Assembly: GCA_905213725.1 (NCBI GenBank)
Contig: CAJMJM010000029.1
Coordinates: 1 to 16,369, forward strand
Direction of reading: 5' to 3'
DNA length: 16,369 nucleotides
DNA from: Collinsella aerofaciens
GTDB lineage: Bacteria; Actinomycetota; Coriobacteriia; Coriobacteriales; Coriobacteriaceae
Position 1 is the stretch's first letter, and every line of letters begins with the position of its first letter. A program made the position numbers and the translations under genes. The notes beneath the pieces were generated by a model. That model was not told the DNA's origin and did no database searches. It saw only the letters and a program-made list of their open reading frames with translations. Shown here piece by piece: positions 1-7,727 of the stretch.

Positions 1-96
1 GATTTCGTGCCGATGCCGATGGAGGTGGTGGAGGGCTGCGAGGGGGTGCTCGACACGTTGTTCGATCTGGCGGCGGCGGTCAAGGCCGCACGCTAG
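1..96 (+). CDS. C-terminal end of an unidentified protein (partial)
   Basis: An open frame enters from the left edge in frame 1 and ends at TAG 94-96, giving the last 31 residues of a protein. The visible tail is acidic, then Ala-rich, and ends in VKAAR, as in a C-terminal amphipathic helix. This is too little to identify a family and I do not assign one. The reading frame is supported by the GC-rich codon pattern like that of neighbouring genes and by a strong terminator starting about 40 bp downstream. The gene converges on the LacI-family gene. Confidence 0.6.
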   Translation, partial: DFVPMPMEVVEGCEGVLDTLFDLAAAVKAAR

Positions 97-138
97 ACAA
101 TTGCGGCGTTGAAGCGAGCGATTGCCCACGTTTGCGTT

Positions 139-180
139 TAAGCAAAAGAGGTCCGGCAATGGTCGGGCCTCTTTTGCTTA
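139..180. terminator. bidirectional rho-independent terminator
   Basis: A perfect 13-bp inverted repeat, TAAGCAAAAGAGG (139-151) and CCTCTTTTGCTTA (168-180), extends inward with a few more pairs (TCCGG against TCGGG) to a 6-nt loop. Each strand has a pyrimidine/T-rich 3' arm. It lies between the gene ending at 96 and the convergent LacI-family gene ending at 210, so it can serve both. Confidence 0.85.
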
Positions 181-209
181 GGCGGAGTTTTGGCATACTG
201 GCCGACGTG

Positions 210-1322
210 CTATAGATACGCGCCCAGGTTGATGGCGGTGGCGTCGGTCTGGGTGTTTGCCTGGGTGCTGGCGCGCTCCAGTAGGAACGGCCGCACGAGT
301 TCTTGGCGGTTGATATCCTCGGCGGCCGTGACTGCGGTGACGGTGCGCGCTGCAGAGCCGACGCGGATATGCTTGGTCTTTATCGGGACCTTGTTCTCGA
401 TTTGCTCCATCAGCAATTGGACACCCTTGCGGCCAATTTCGTAACCCGGCGGTGCCACCGTGGTGAGGGGGACCGACCCGCTCCAAGCGAGTGGGTTGCC
501 GTCGCATCCGGCCACGCGAACCTGCTCGGGGACGGAGATGCCTTTGTCGACCAATGCCGAGATAACGCCCGAGGCCAGCACGTCGGTCAGGCCGACGACA
601 AAATCGGGGCGTTCGTCGGCAGGGCGCCCGGCAATCTGAGCACCAATACTGTAGCCGTCGGCTGCGGTATTCCACTCTCCGGCGTCAATGACTTCAATTT
701 TGATATCGGGATGCAAGGCGAGGGCCTTGTGAATGCCAAGTACGCGCAGGGTGAGCTGCATGAATGCCGCTCTGCCCACAACGGTGATATGGCGTGTGCC
801 GCGGGCGATGGCGAGCTCGGCGATGATGCGGCCTTGTGCCTCGTTGTCGGCCGCTACGTAGTAGCCGGGCGCGGAGCAATGGATGTCCAGGTGGACAATC
901 GGCACGGGCATCTTGGTCGTTGCGGGGTGCCAGTCGGGGGACGCCATGGGCTGAACCATGACGCCGGACATTTGCGTGCCCATAAAGTAGCGCAGGTAAT
1001 GGTCCTGGAGAATATCGTCGTTATCGGCGTTGGCGATGAGTAGGTCGTAACCGTGCTTGCGGGCCTCGTTATGGGCGCCGCTGGCAATTTGGAGCGAAAA
1101 ACCGTGGTCGAGACGGGGGAGCACCAAGCCAAAGGACTTGGTGGCGCCGCCCGCGAGCTGACGAGCGCTTTGGTTGGGCAGGTAGCCAAGGCGATTGATG
1201 GTCTCGTTAATGAGCTTGAGGGTCTCGGGGCGCAGCTTTTCGGGATGGTTGAGCGCGTTGGAAACCGTGCCCAACGAAACCCCGGCCTCGCGCGCGACGT
1301 CGCTGATTTTTACCTTTGCCAT
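210..1322 (-). CDS. LacI-family transcriptional regulator
   Basis: A 370-residue DNA-binding repressor of the LacI/GalR family. Residues 5-24 form the classic N-terminal helix-turn-helix (KISDVAREAGVSLGTVSNAL), followed by a hinge region (about 46-60, GYLPNQSARQLAGG). The periplasmic-binding-protein-like effector domain starts near residue 64 (SFGLVLPRLDHGFS). I start it at ATG 1322 because AAAGGGG lies 7 nt upstream and the HTH begins immediately; an upstream in-frame extension to 1529 would cross the promoter and a repeat. At 370 residues it is about 30 longer than usual, from a Ser/Thr/Ala-rich C-terminal tail of unknown role. The effector is probably a sugar or nucleoside by family, but no sugar-utilisation gene is visible, so the target is unknown. 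A promoter reads into it (TTGACA 1388-1383, TACAAT 1363-1358). Confidence 0.93.
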   Translation of the reverse strand: MAKVKISDVAREAGVSLGTVSNALNHPEKLRPETLKLINETINRLGYLPNQSARQLAGGATKSFGLVLPRLDHGFSLQIASGAHNEARKHGYDLLIANADNDDILQDHYLRYFMGTQMSGVMVQPMASPDWHPATTKMPVPIVHLDIHCSAPGYYVAADNEAQGRIIAELAIARGTRHITVVGRAAFMQLTLRVLGIHKALALHPDIKIEVIDAGEWNTAADGYSIGAQIAGRPADERPDFVVGLTDVLASGVISALVDKGISVPEQVRVAGCDGNPLAWSGSVPLTTVAPPGYEIGRKGVQLLMEQIENKVPIKTKHIRVGSAARTVTAVTAAEDINRQELVRPFLLERASTQANTQTDATAINLGAYL

Positions 1323-1357
1323 AGCGGCCCCTTTGATGCGTTTCAAGTACAAGCCAG

Positions 1358-1388
1358 ATTGTAGCATCGCCCGCCTCTGAGGTGTCAA
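1358..1388 (-). promoter_or_regulatory. promoter of the LacI-family gene
   Basis: On the minus strand there is a perfect -35 box TTGACA (1388-1383) and a -10 box TACAAT (1363-1358) preceded by TGC, an extended -10. The spacer of 19 bp is longer than ideal, which the extended -10 may offset. The distance to the ATG at 1322 is about 35 nt. The -35 box directly abuts the repeat copy starting at 1389. Confidence 0.6.
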
Positions 1389-1440
1389 AACCTGCCAATT
1401 AGGGACAGGTTTATTTTGGCGGGTTTTATCTGGGCAAATG
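1389..1440 (+). repeat. 52-bp intergenic repeat, copy A (REP-like)
   Basis: This matches the reverse complement of 3549-3600 at 48 of 52 positions. It starts with AACCTGCCAATT (1389-1400), carries the core AGGGACAGG, has a second arm TTTTGGCGGGTT (1414-1425), and ends with a 15-nt tail TTATCTGGGCAAATG (1426-1440). The arms form an imperfect hairpin with the core in the loop. It is non-coding and lies between the lacI-type promoter and the glmS control region. Confidence 0.85.
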
Positions 1441-1445
1441 CTGGA

Positions 1446-1492
1446 GCCCAGGCCACCACAAAGGCGCCTGTCCCCATCGTGGTGGTTTGGGC
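1446..1492 (+). repeat. stem-loop with GGGACAGG core in the loop (related repeat unit)
   Basis: A 14-bp stem is formed by GCCCAGGCCACCAC (1446-1459) and GTGGTGGTTTGGGC (1479-1492), with two G-U pairs on the plus-strand RNA. The 19-nt loop contains GCCTGTCCCC, the reverse complement of the GGGACAGG core of copies A and B. It sits 5 bp after copy A and could form a composite unit with it. It lies upstream of the likely glmS start of transcription, so it is probably not part of the glmS mRNA. Confidence 0.55.
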
Positions 1493-1504
1493 ATGTGTGC
1501 ATCG

Positions 1505-1543
1505 AGTGGTATCTAAGTTGAGATACCACTTCTGGTATATCAG
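1505..1543 (+). promoter_or_regulatory. candidate operator: TGGTAT/ATACCA palindromes upstream of glmS
   Basis: A perfect 10-bp inverted repeat, AGTGGTATCT (1505-1514) and AGATACCACT (1521-1530), with a 6-bp spacer, is followed at once by the near-palindrome CTGGTATATCAG (1532-1543). TGGTAT half-sites thus occur at 1507, 1523 (inverted) and 1533. Half-sites of this kind are typical of GntR-superfamily regulators, including NagR/DasR-type regulators of amino-sugar genes. The site sits just upstream of the putative glmS -10 box. The link to GlcN-6-P control is inference. Confidence 0.45.
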
Positions 1544-1559
1544 CTTGCGTTTGCGTGAG

Positions 1560-1565
1560 TACAAT
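1560..1565 (+). promoter_or_regulatory. putative glmS -10 box
   Basis: TACAAT (1560-1565) sits inside a small palindrome, GAGTA-CAA-TACTC (1557-1569), 75 bp before the glmS ATG. I see no convincing -35 at 16-18 bp, which would fit an activated or weak promoter. The same GAGTACAAT string occurs before ilvE (15065-15073). Confidence 0.35.
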
Positions 1566-1639
1566 ACTCGAACGTTATACGTCTCAGCGCCCCTTGTGCG
1601 TGGACGTCTTGCAGTCACGCGAACGAAGGGATTTATCTT

Positions 1640-3487
<1,848 letters not shown>

Positions 3488-3510
3488 TTGGTTCCGCCAT
3501 TCTGGCGACC

Positions 3511-3548
3511 AAGGCCCGGCTCCGTTGCAGCGGAGCAGGGCCTTGTTT
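3511..3548 (+). terminator. glmS rho-independent terminator
   Basis: The stem pairs AAGGCCC (3511-3517) with GGGCCTT (3538-3544), and GCTCCG (3519-3524) with CGGAGC (3531-3536), interrupted by one mismatch. The loop is 6 nt and GTTT follows. It lies 23 bp after the glmS stop and abuts repeat copy B. Confidence 0.85.
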
Positions 3549-3600
3549 CATTTGCCCAGATAAAACCTGCCAAAATGAACCTGTCCCTTTTTGGCAGGTT
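3549..3600 (-). repeat. 52-bp intergenic repeat, copy B (REP-like), inverted relative to copy A
   Basis: Read on the minus strand this matches copy A (1389-1440) at 48 of 52 positions. Here the two arms are perfect: AACCTGCCAAAA (3564-3575) and TTTTGGCAGGTT (3589-3600) form a 12-bp stem with the GGGACAGG core in the 13-nt loop. The tail CATTTGCCCAGATAA lies at 3549-3563. Its end overlaps the first two bases of the TAA stop of the GntR-type gene (3599-3601), so it may also act as that gene's 3' structure. Confidence 0.87.
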
Positions 3601-4330
3601 AGCGGAGCTTGCTGGTCTCGAAGTACTCGGGGAACTGGTCCAGAACCTCGGTCTGGTTGCGGAACATCATATGCAGGTGCTTGCTGACCAAAAAGCTCGC
3701 TTCGATGGGGTCGCGACCGGCGATAGCGCGGCGAATCTGCTTGTGCTCGTTCACAATGTCCTGATTGTCGAGAACCTGCGTGGCGGCGCGCAGCCAGCGG
3801 AAGCGCTCCAGGTCGGCATTGGTCTCTTCGAGCCACGACCACACGGTGCTGCGACATGCGATGCTAAAAATCATGTGATGCATGAGGTTGTCGCTCAAAA
3901 AGAAGCCGATGCGATCCTCCTCGGCCATGGCTTTTTCCTGCAGCACGATGGCGCGGTCGAGCTGCTCGATGCCGGCCGACGTGGCGCGCGCACAGCACTC
4001 CACAATCACCTGCTTTTCCAGATGCTCGCGGATGTAACAGGCACTCTCGGCAAGGGTGAGGTTGATGGGCGAGACGTAGGTACCGCTCTGGGGCACGGTG
4101 CGCACCAGGCCTTCCTGCGCCAAACGAACCAAAGCCTCGCGCACAGGGGTGCGCCCCATATCTAGGTCGTCGCAAAGTTGCTTGACGCCCAGCTTTTCGC
4201 CCGGCTTGTAGTCCAGGTAGACGATTTTGCGTCGAATGGTGTGGTAGGACTGGTCCTGTAGGCTCGTTTCCTGCTCGCCGACGTGCATCGAATCTTCCAT
4301 AGCGCCTCGCAACTGTTCTATCAAACTCAT
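3599..4330 (-). CDS. GntR-family regulator, FadR/FCD type
   Basis: A DNA-binding regulator of 243 residues. The N-terminal winged helix-turn-helix spans about residues 25-90 and shows the GntR signature (YHTIRRKIVYLDYKPGEKL, then DLDMGRTPVREALVRLAQEG and the wing VRTVPQSGTYV). An all-helical FCD ligand-binding domain follows (about 95-235), with the metal/ligand-type residues expected there (SDNLMHHMIF, NEHKQIRRAI, HLHMMF). The start is uncertain. ATG 4330 has no visible Shine-Dalgarno, while an internal ATG at 4300 has GCGAGG 4 nt upstream and would give 233 residues, still a full HTH. It is divergent from the YeiH-family gene with 163 bp between, so control of that gene is plausible. FCD regulators usually sense small carboxylates; the effector here is unknown. 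Its stop codon runs into repeat copy B. Confidence 0.93.
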   Translation of the reverse strand: MSLIEQLRGAMEDSMHVGEQETSLQDQSYHTIRRKIVYLDYKPGEKLGVKQLCDDLDMGRTPVREALVRLAQEGLVRTVPQSGTYVSPINLTLAESACYIREHLEKQVIVECCARATSAGIEQLDRAIVLQEKAMAEEDRIGFFLSDNLMHHMIFSIACRSTVWSWLEETNADLERFRWLRAATQVLDNQDIVNEHKQIRRAIAGRDPIEASFLVSKHLHMMFRNQTEVLDQFPEYFETSKLR

Positions 4331-4493
4331 ATGTCAGTTGTTAATTATGCCGCGAATCAGCTCTCCGCGGTGGGCAATTCGGCTGTTGCCTGAGAACTAT
4401 TGCGGCATCTTAGTCTGTGTTTGCGCAAGGCTGCGCTCAATGTTGCCGTATCATAAGCCGTCGCAAACGTGAAATAGAAAGAAGGAATCCCAT

Positions 4494-5528
4494 ATGCAAC
4501 TGGCAAATATCGTTCGCGAGCGCTGGAAAGGCGTCTTGTTCTGCCTGATCATTGCCATTCCCGCGACGTTGCTCGGCAAACAAATTGAGGTGGTCGGCGG
4601 TCCGGTATTTGCCATCCTCTTTGGCATGGTCCTGGCGCTCGTCTTTCCCAGGAAGCGTCGCGAACAGCTCGCCGCCGGCGTCACCTATACGTCCAAAAAA
4701 GTCTTGCAGTATGCGGTTATCCTGCTTGGCTTTGGCATGAACCTCTCCCAGATTCTGTCCAAGGGCGCCCAGTCGCTGCCGATTATCGTGGCGACGATCT
4801 CGACCTCGCTTGTCATCGCCTTTGTGCTCTGCCGCGTCATGAACGTACCGGGTAAGATCGCGACGCTTGTGGGTGTGGGTTCGTCGATTTGCGGCGGTTC
4901 GGCCATCGCTGCGACCGCGCCCGTCATCGATGCCGACGATCGCGAGATTGCCCAGGCCATTTCGGTCATCTTCCTGTTTAACGTTATCGCGGCGCTCGTG
5001 TTTCCGACGCTCGGCGGCATGCTCGGGCTGACCAACGAGGGCTTTGGCCTGTTTGCCGGTACCGCCATCAACGACACCTCGTCCGTAACGGCTGCGGCGA
5101 GCGCTTGGGACAGCATGCATCCCGGCGCCAATGTGCTCGAGAGCGCCACGGTGGTCAAGCTCACCAGGACGCTGGCCATTATTCCCATCACGTTGGTTCT
5201 CGCATGCTGGCAGATGCATCTGGCGCGCAAGGCCGGCGGCGACGCCAAAAGCACGTTCTCGCTTAAACGCGCGTTTCCCATGTTCGTGCTGTTCTTTGTG
5301 CTGGCGAGCGTGATCACCACGGTGTTTCAGCTTCCTGTGTCCATCACGGCGCCCATCAAGGAGCTGTCAAAGTTCTTTATCGTGATGGCCATGGCGGCTA
5401 TTGGTTTTAATACCGATATCGTCGAGCTGGTCAAAAAGGGCGGCAAGCCCATCGCATTGGGCTTTTGCTGCTGGATTGGCATTGCGTGCATGAGTTTGGG
5501 AATGCAACACGTGCTGGGAATCTGGTAG
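4494..5528 (+). CDS. YeiH/UPF0324 family putative sulfate-exporter-like membrane protein
   Basis: A polytopic inner-membrane protein of 344 residues, normal for UPF0324 (YeiH) proteins, which are often annotated as putative sulfate exporters although the substrate is poorly established. About nine to eleven hydrophobic segments are visible, starting near residues 12-28 (VLFCLIIAIPATLLG). Conserved family features include the loop GVGSSICGGSAIAATAPVI (about 123-141), then AGTAINDTSSVTAA and the C-terminal AAIGFNTD. The ATG at 4494 has GAAGGA 7 nt upstream. It is alone in its transcript and divergent from the FCD-type regulator, a pairing that suggests control of an efflux function by a small ligand (inference). 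No obvious sigma-70 promoter stands out upstream apart from a TATCAT at 4449-4454. Confidence 0.92.
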   Translation: MQLANIVRERWKGVLFCLIIAIPATLLGKQIEVVGGPVFAILFGMVLALVFPRKRREQLAAGVTYTSKKVLQYAVILLGFGMNLSQILSKGAQSLPIIVATISTSLVIAFVLCRVMNVPGKIATLVGVGSSICGGSAIAATAPVIDADDREIAQAISVIFLFNVIAALVFPTLGGMLGLTNEGFGLFAGTAINDTSSVTAAASAWDSMHPGANVLESATVVKLTRTLAIIPITLVLACWQMHLARKAGGDAKSTFSLKRAFPMFVLFFVLASVITTVFQLPVSITAPIKELSKFFIVMAMAAIGFNTDIVELVKKGGKPIALGFCCWIGIACMSLGMQHVLGIW

Positions 5529-5580
5529 AGAAGTAGCTTATTTGCGTGCTGCGTGCTGGCGAGCGCATTCTCACGGTGGA

Positions 5581-5669
5581 GCGATAGGAGCTCTTGCGGG
5601 TATGGCTTGTCCGCAGGTTTATAAGTCCCGAAGAGCTCTTATCGCCCCGCCAGGATGGCGATGCGGGGC
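5581..5669 (+). ncRNA. strongly structured intergenic RNA or leader of unknown type
   Basis: A 15-bp stem pairs GCGATAGGAGCTCTT (5581-5595) with AAGAGCTCTTATCGC (5631-5645). It has one G-U pair on the plus-strand transcript, which would be a C-A mismatch on the other strand. Inside it, CGGG (5597-5600) can pair with CCCG (5627-5630), and GGCTT (5604-5608) weakly with AAGT(C) (5623-5627), extending the rod. A second hairpin, GCCCCGC (5644-5650) with GCGGGGC (5663-5669), follows at once and shares two bases with the first. No T-run follows, so it is not a simple terminator. It lies between the YeiH-family stop and the Fis-type regulator. I do not recognise a known riboswitch. Confidence 0.45.
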
Positions 5670-5744
5670 AACACCTATACTCGCAGGACGGCGCTTTCTG
5701 CCCTATAGTGTTTGGTGAGCAATATCGTTCAATTTTGATACACT

Positions 5745-5758
5745 CGGTCGTTCGACCG
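5745..5758 (+). promoter_or_regulatory. palindrome CGGTCG-TT-CGACCG upstream of the Fis-type regulator
   Basis: A perfect 6-bp inverted repeat with a 2-bp centre, located 36 bp before the regulator's ATG. It just follows a TACACT (5739-5744) that could be a weak -10. It could be an autoregulatory operator for the downstream Fis-type protein; this is inference only. Confidence 0.35.
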
Positions 5759-5794
5759 TCGGAGGCTGCACGTCGCTGCGGACAGGGGCTAATT

Positions 5795-7012
5795 ATGGAT
5801 AGCGATGCCAAGCTGAACATCTTGACCGAGGCCCTGGCTGCTGCCGGGGCCTCGGCATTGGCAATCGATGCGCGTGGGGACGTCGCGATCTCGACCATGA
5901 ATGACGCGGCGCTCGAGCGGGATGTGGCGGCTTTTGTCGCTGAGCGCCTCGACCGTATAGGAGACGGCGCGCGTCTGGTTATGGGACGTGCGGGTGCGCG
6001 CCTGAGCCTGACCGTTCGCCCCACCGACAAAGAGGGCGGGGGCCTTTGGGTCGTCGTGGTCCGCGAGGTGCGCGGTGCCGCGGCGCATGCGGGTATCGAG
6101 TGGCTCAACGCCGACGAAGTTGAGGCTCGCTACGAATCGAGCGCGTACGGCATCGTTGAGGGGGCGGCCTCGGTGGCTGCGCCGGTTGCCGAGAGTTACG
6201 CGCGCGGTGTGCCCCTTATGCTCGAGGGCGAGCTGGGAGCGGGTCAGGTCGAGATCGCCAAGCGCCTCTATCTGGACGGTCCTTTTGCCGGTCAGCCCTT
6301 TGTTTCCGTCGCACTCGATGAACTCACCGATCGCGGTTGGCGCCATGTGCTCAAAAGCGCCGAATCGCCGCTGTTCCAAACGGGGCTGACCCTTTGCATT
6401 GAGGACTGGAATGCGGTTGGTCCCCAACGCCTTCGCGAGCTCGTTTCCACGATGGCCGACACCGCGTTGGCGACGCGCTGCCATGTGGTGCTGACGGCGA
6501 ATGACATGCCGGGCGGCAGCGAAAGTGATCAAGCCGCTTTTGTGACCGAGCGCTTCGCCTGTGCGGTGAGCGTGGCGCCGGCAATCGCCGAGCAGGGAGC
6601 CGCGTCGAAGAAGGTTGCGCGCTATTTGGAATATCTCGCTGACGCATTTGGGACGTCAGCGCCCACGCTGTCTGCCGCGGCGGCGAAGACGCTCGATGCT
6701 TACCGCTGGCCGCGCAATTATCTGCAGCTCCGCGAGGTCTCGGAACGACTGTATATATTGGTGGGGGCGGGCACGGAGGACCGCACTGTGGCGGAGAAAG
6801 TGCTCGCCCAAGAGGACGAGATTAAGACCGCAACCTTTGGCGCCCCGACACTCGAAAGTGACCTGTATATCCTGCGACCGCTGGCCGATACCGAGCGAGA
6901 TATCGCGCATCTGGTTGTAGACCATCTCCACGGCAACCGAACCCGTGCGGCGGAGGTGCTGGGCATAAGCCGTACAACGCTGTGGCGCTTGCTGAAGGAC
7001 GATGACCGTTGA
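5795..7012 (+). CDS. Fis-type HTH regulator with degenerate sigma-54 AAA+ domain
   Basis: A 405-residue protein. I start it at ATG 5795 (MDSDAKLN), with AGGGGC 6 nt upstream; the in-frame extension to 5594 would run through the structured leader. Residues 1-105 form an unassigned N-terminal sensory-type domain. Residues 118-345 have the layout of an NtrC-type AAA+ domain but are badly degraded. The Walker A position reads GELGAGQVE (145-153), with Gln for the essential Lys. The GAFTGA loop that contacts sigma-54 is absent. Walker B is reduced to LCIEDW (200-205). The late AAA+ element YRWPRNYLQLREV (303-315) is retained. The C-terminus (363-401) is a good Fis-type HTH (NRTRAAEVLGISRTTLWRLL). 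It therefore probably binds DNA but neither hydrolyses ATP nor activates sigma-54. The next gene on the same strand starts 84 bp later. Confidence 0.85.
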   Translation: MDSDAKLNILTEALAAAGASALAIDARGDVAISTMNDAALERDVAAFVAERLDRIGDGARLVMGRAGARLSLTVRPTDKEGGGLWVVVVREVRGAAAHAGIEWLNADEVEARYESSAYGIVEGAASVAAPVAESYARGVPLMLEGELGAGQVEIAKRLYLDGPFAGQPFVSVALDELTDRGWRHVLKSAESPLFQTGLTLCIEDWNAVGPQRLRELVSTMADTALATRCHVVLTANDMPGGSESDQAAFVTERFACAVSVAPAIAEQGAASKKVARYLEYLADAFGTSAPTLSAAAAKTLDAYRWPRNYLQLREVSERLYILVGAGTEDRTVAEKVLAQEDEIKTATFGAPTLESDLYILRPLADTERDIAHLVVDHLHGNRTRAAEVLGISRTTLWRLLKDDDR

Positions 7013-7096
7013 GCGAGGCGCCCGTGACCGCGCGCGACGCGTGTGCTACAGTCCAAAGCGTTATTGTTTCGATTTGGTTACGGCGTGCGAGGGCAT

Positions 7097-7672
7097 ATGG
7101 CTGAGACTTCAAAACCGAGCCGCAGAAGGCGGAGCGCCGCGCCGGTTAACCGACGCACGACATCGGTGACGTGGGGCAAACACGCCTCGGGGTTTGATGG
7201 CTCGTTCAAGCGCACTAAATACGGCTATCCTTCGGCAAGCGCCCGCTTGGCAATGCAGGCAGAGTCCTCGCTGTGGGGCCGCAAACGCGTGGTGGGCTCA
7301 AAGCTCAAGCACGACGGAACGCTCGGCTACATCAGCCGCGGGGCGGCTCGCCGCAGCGGGCTCAATCCCGCCGGCTGGCATCGCTACGTGCCGATCGTGG
7401 CCGCCGTTGCAGTGATCGTCATCGCACTCGCTGCGCTTGGCTACGCCGGCGGTGGCGCCAACTTGGACGCAATGTTTAAATCGCCCGAGCTCGCGCATGC
7501 AGGCACAGAAGTTATCGAGGGCGCTCAGACCCAGACGGGTGTCGCGCCCCAGCGCGGTATCGTTGCGGCGGCCTCCACCATCGCCGATGCGCAAAAGGAC
7601 GAGGACGAACAAGGCAGCGAAGCCGAAACGGCCCAGACGAACGAAACGACGACAACTCAAATATCAACATAG
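7097..7672 (+). CDS. hypothetical single-pass membrane protein with basic N-terminus
   Basis: No family recognised. The 191-residue protein begins with a very basic cytoplasmic-type region (1-93) containing SKPSRRRRS, many Arg/Lys and Gly/Ser/Tyr patches. One transmembrane segment follows (about 95-118, RYVPIVAAVAVIVIALAALG), then an Ala/Gln/Glu/Thr-rich acidic and low-complexity tail, presumably exported. The positive-inside rule puts the N-terminus in the cytoplasm. The start at ATG 7097 is preceded closely by GCGAGGG; an alternative GTG at 7043 would add 18 residues and lacks a good site. It sits 84 bp after the Fis-type regulator on the same strand and ends at a bidirectional hairpin. Possible roles include a cell-envelope or nucleoid-tethering protein, but this is speculation. 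Confidence 0.75.
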   Translation: MAETSKPSRRRRSAAPVNRRTTSVTWGKHASGFDGSFKRTKYGYPSASARLAMQAESSLWGRKRVVGSKLKHDGTLGYISRGAARRSGLNPAGWHRYVPIVAAVAVIVIALAALGYAGGGANLDAMFKSPELAHAGTEVIEGAQTQTGVAPQRGIVAAASTIADAQKDEDEQGSEAETAQTNETTTTQIST

Positions 7673-7674
7673 CT

Positions 7675-7709
7675 TGCCGGCAGAAGGGGACGTTCCTTTT
7701 CTGCCGGCA
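7675..7709. terminator. bidirectional terminator hairpin with GGGACGTTCC loop core
   Basis: A perfect 11-bp stem, TGCCGGCAGAA (7675-7685) and TTCTGCCGGCA (7699-7709), encloses GGGGACGTTCCTT. It lies between convergent genes (the membrane protein ending at 7672 and the nitroreductase ending at 7728), so it probably terminates both. The loop resembles the GGGAC core of the other intergenic repeats in this window. Confidence 0.75.
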
Positions 7710-7727
7710 GTTTAGGACACTCCTGCG

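Noticed and set aside
1323..1529. Upstream extension of the LacI-family protein by 69 codons
   Set aside because: The extension crosses the promoter and repeat copy A, and the HTH starts right after the ATG at 1322, which has its own AAAGGGG site.
1440..1639. A glmS ribozyme upstream of glmS
   Set aside because: The region contains palindromes and a promoter-like element, but I cannot find the ribozyme's conserved core, and the predicted leader of about 70 nt is too short for one. A covariance search would settle it.
5594..5794. A 67-codon extension of the Fis-type regulator
   Set aside because: It starts inside the 15-bp stem, has no ribosome-binding site and overlaps promoter-like sequence; ATG 5795 has AGGGGC 6 nt upstream.
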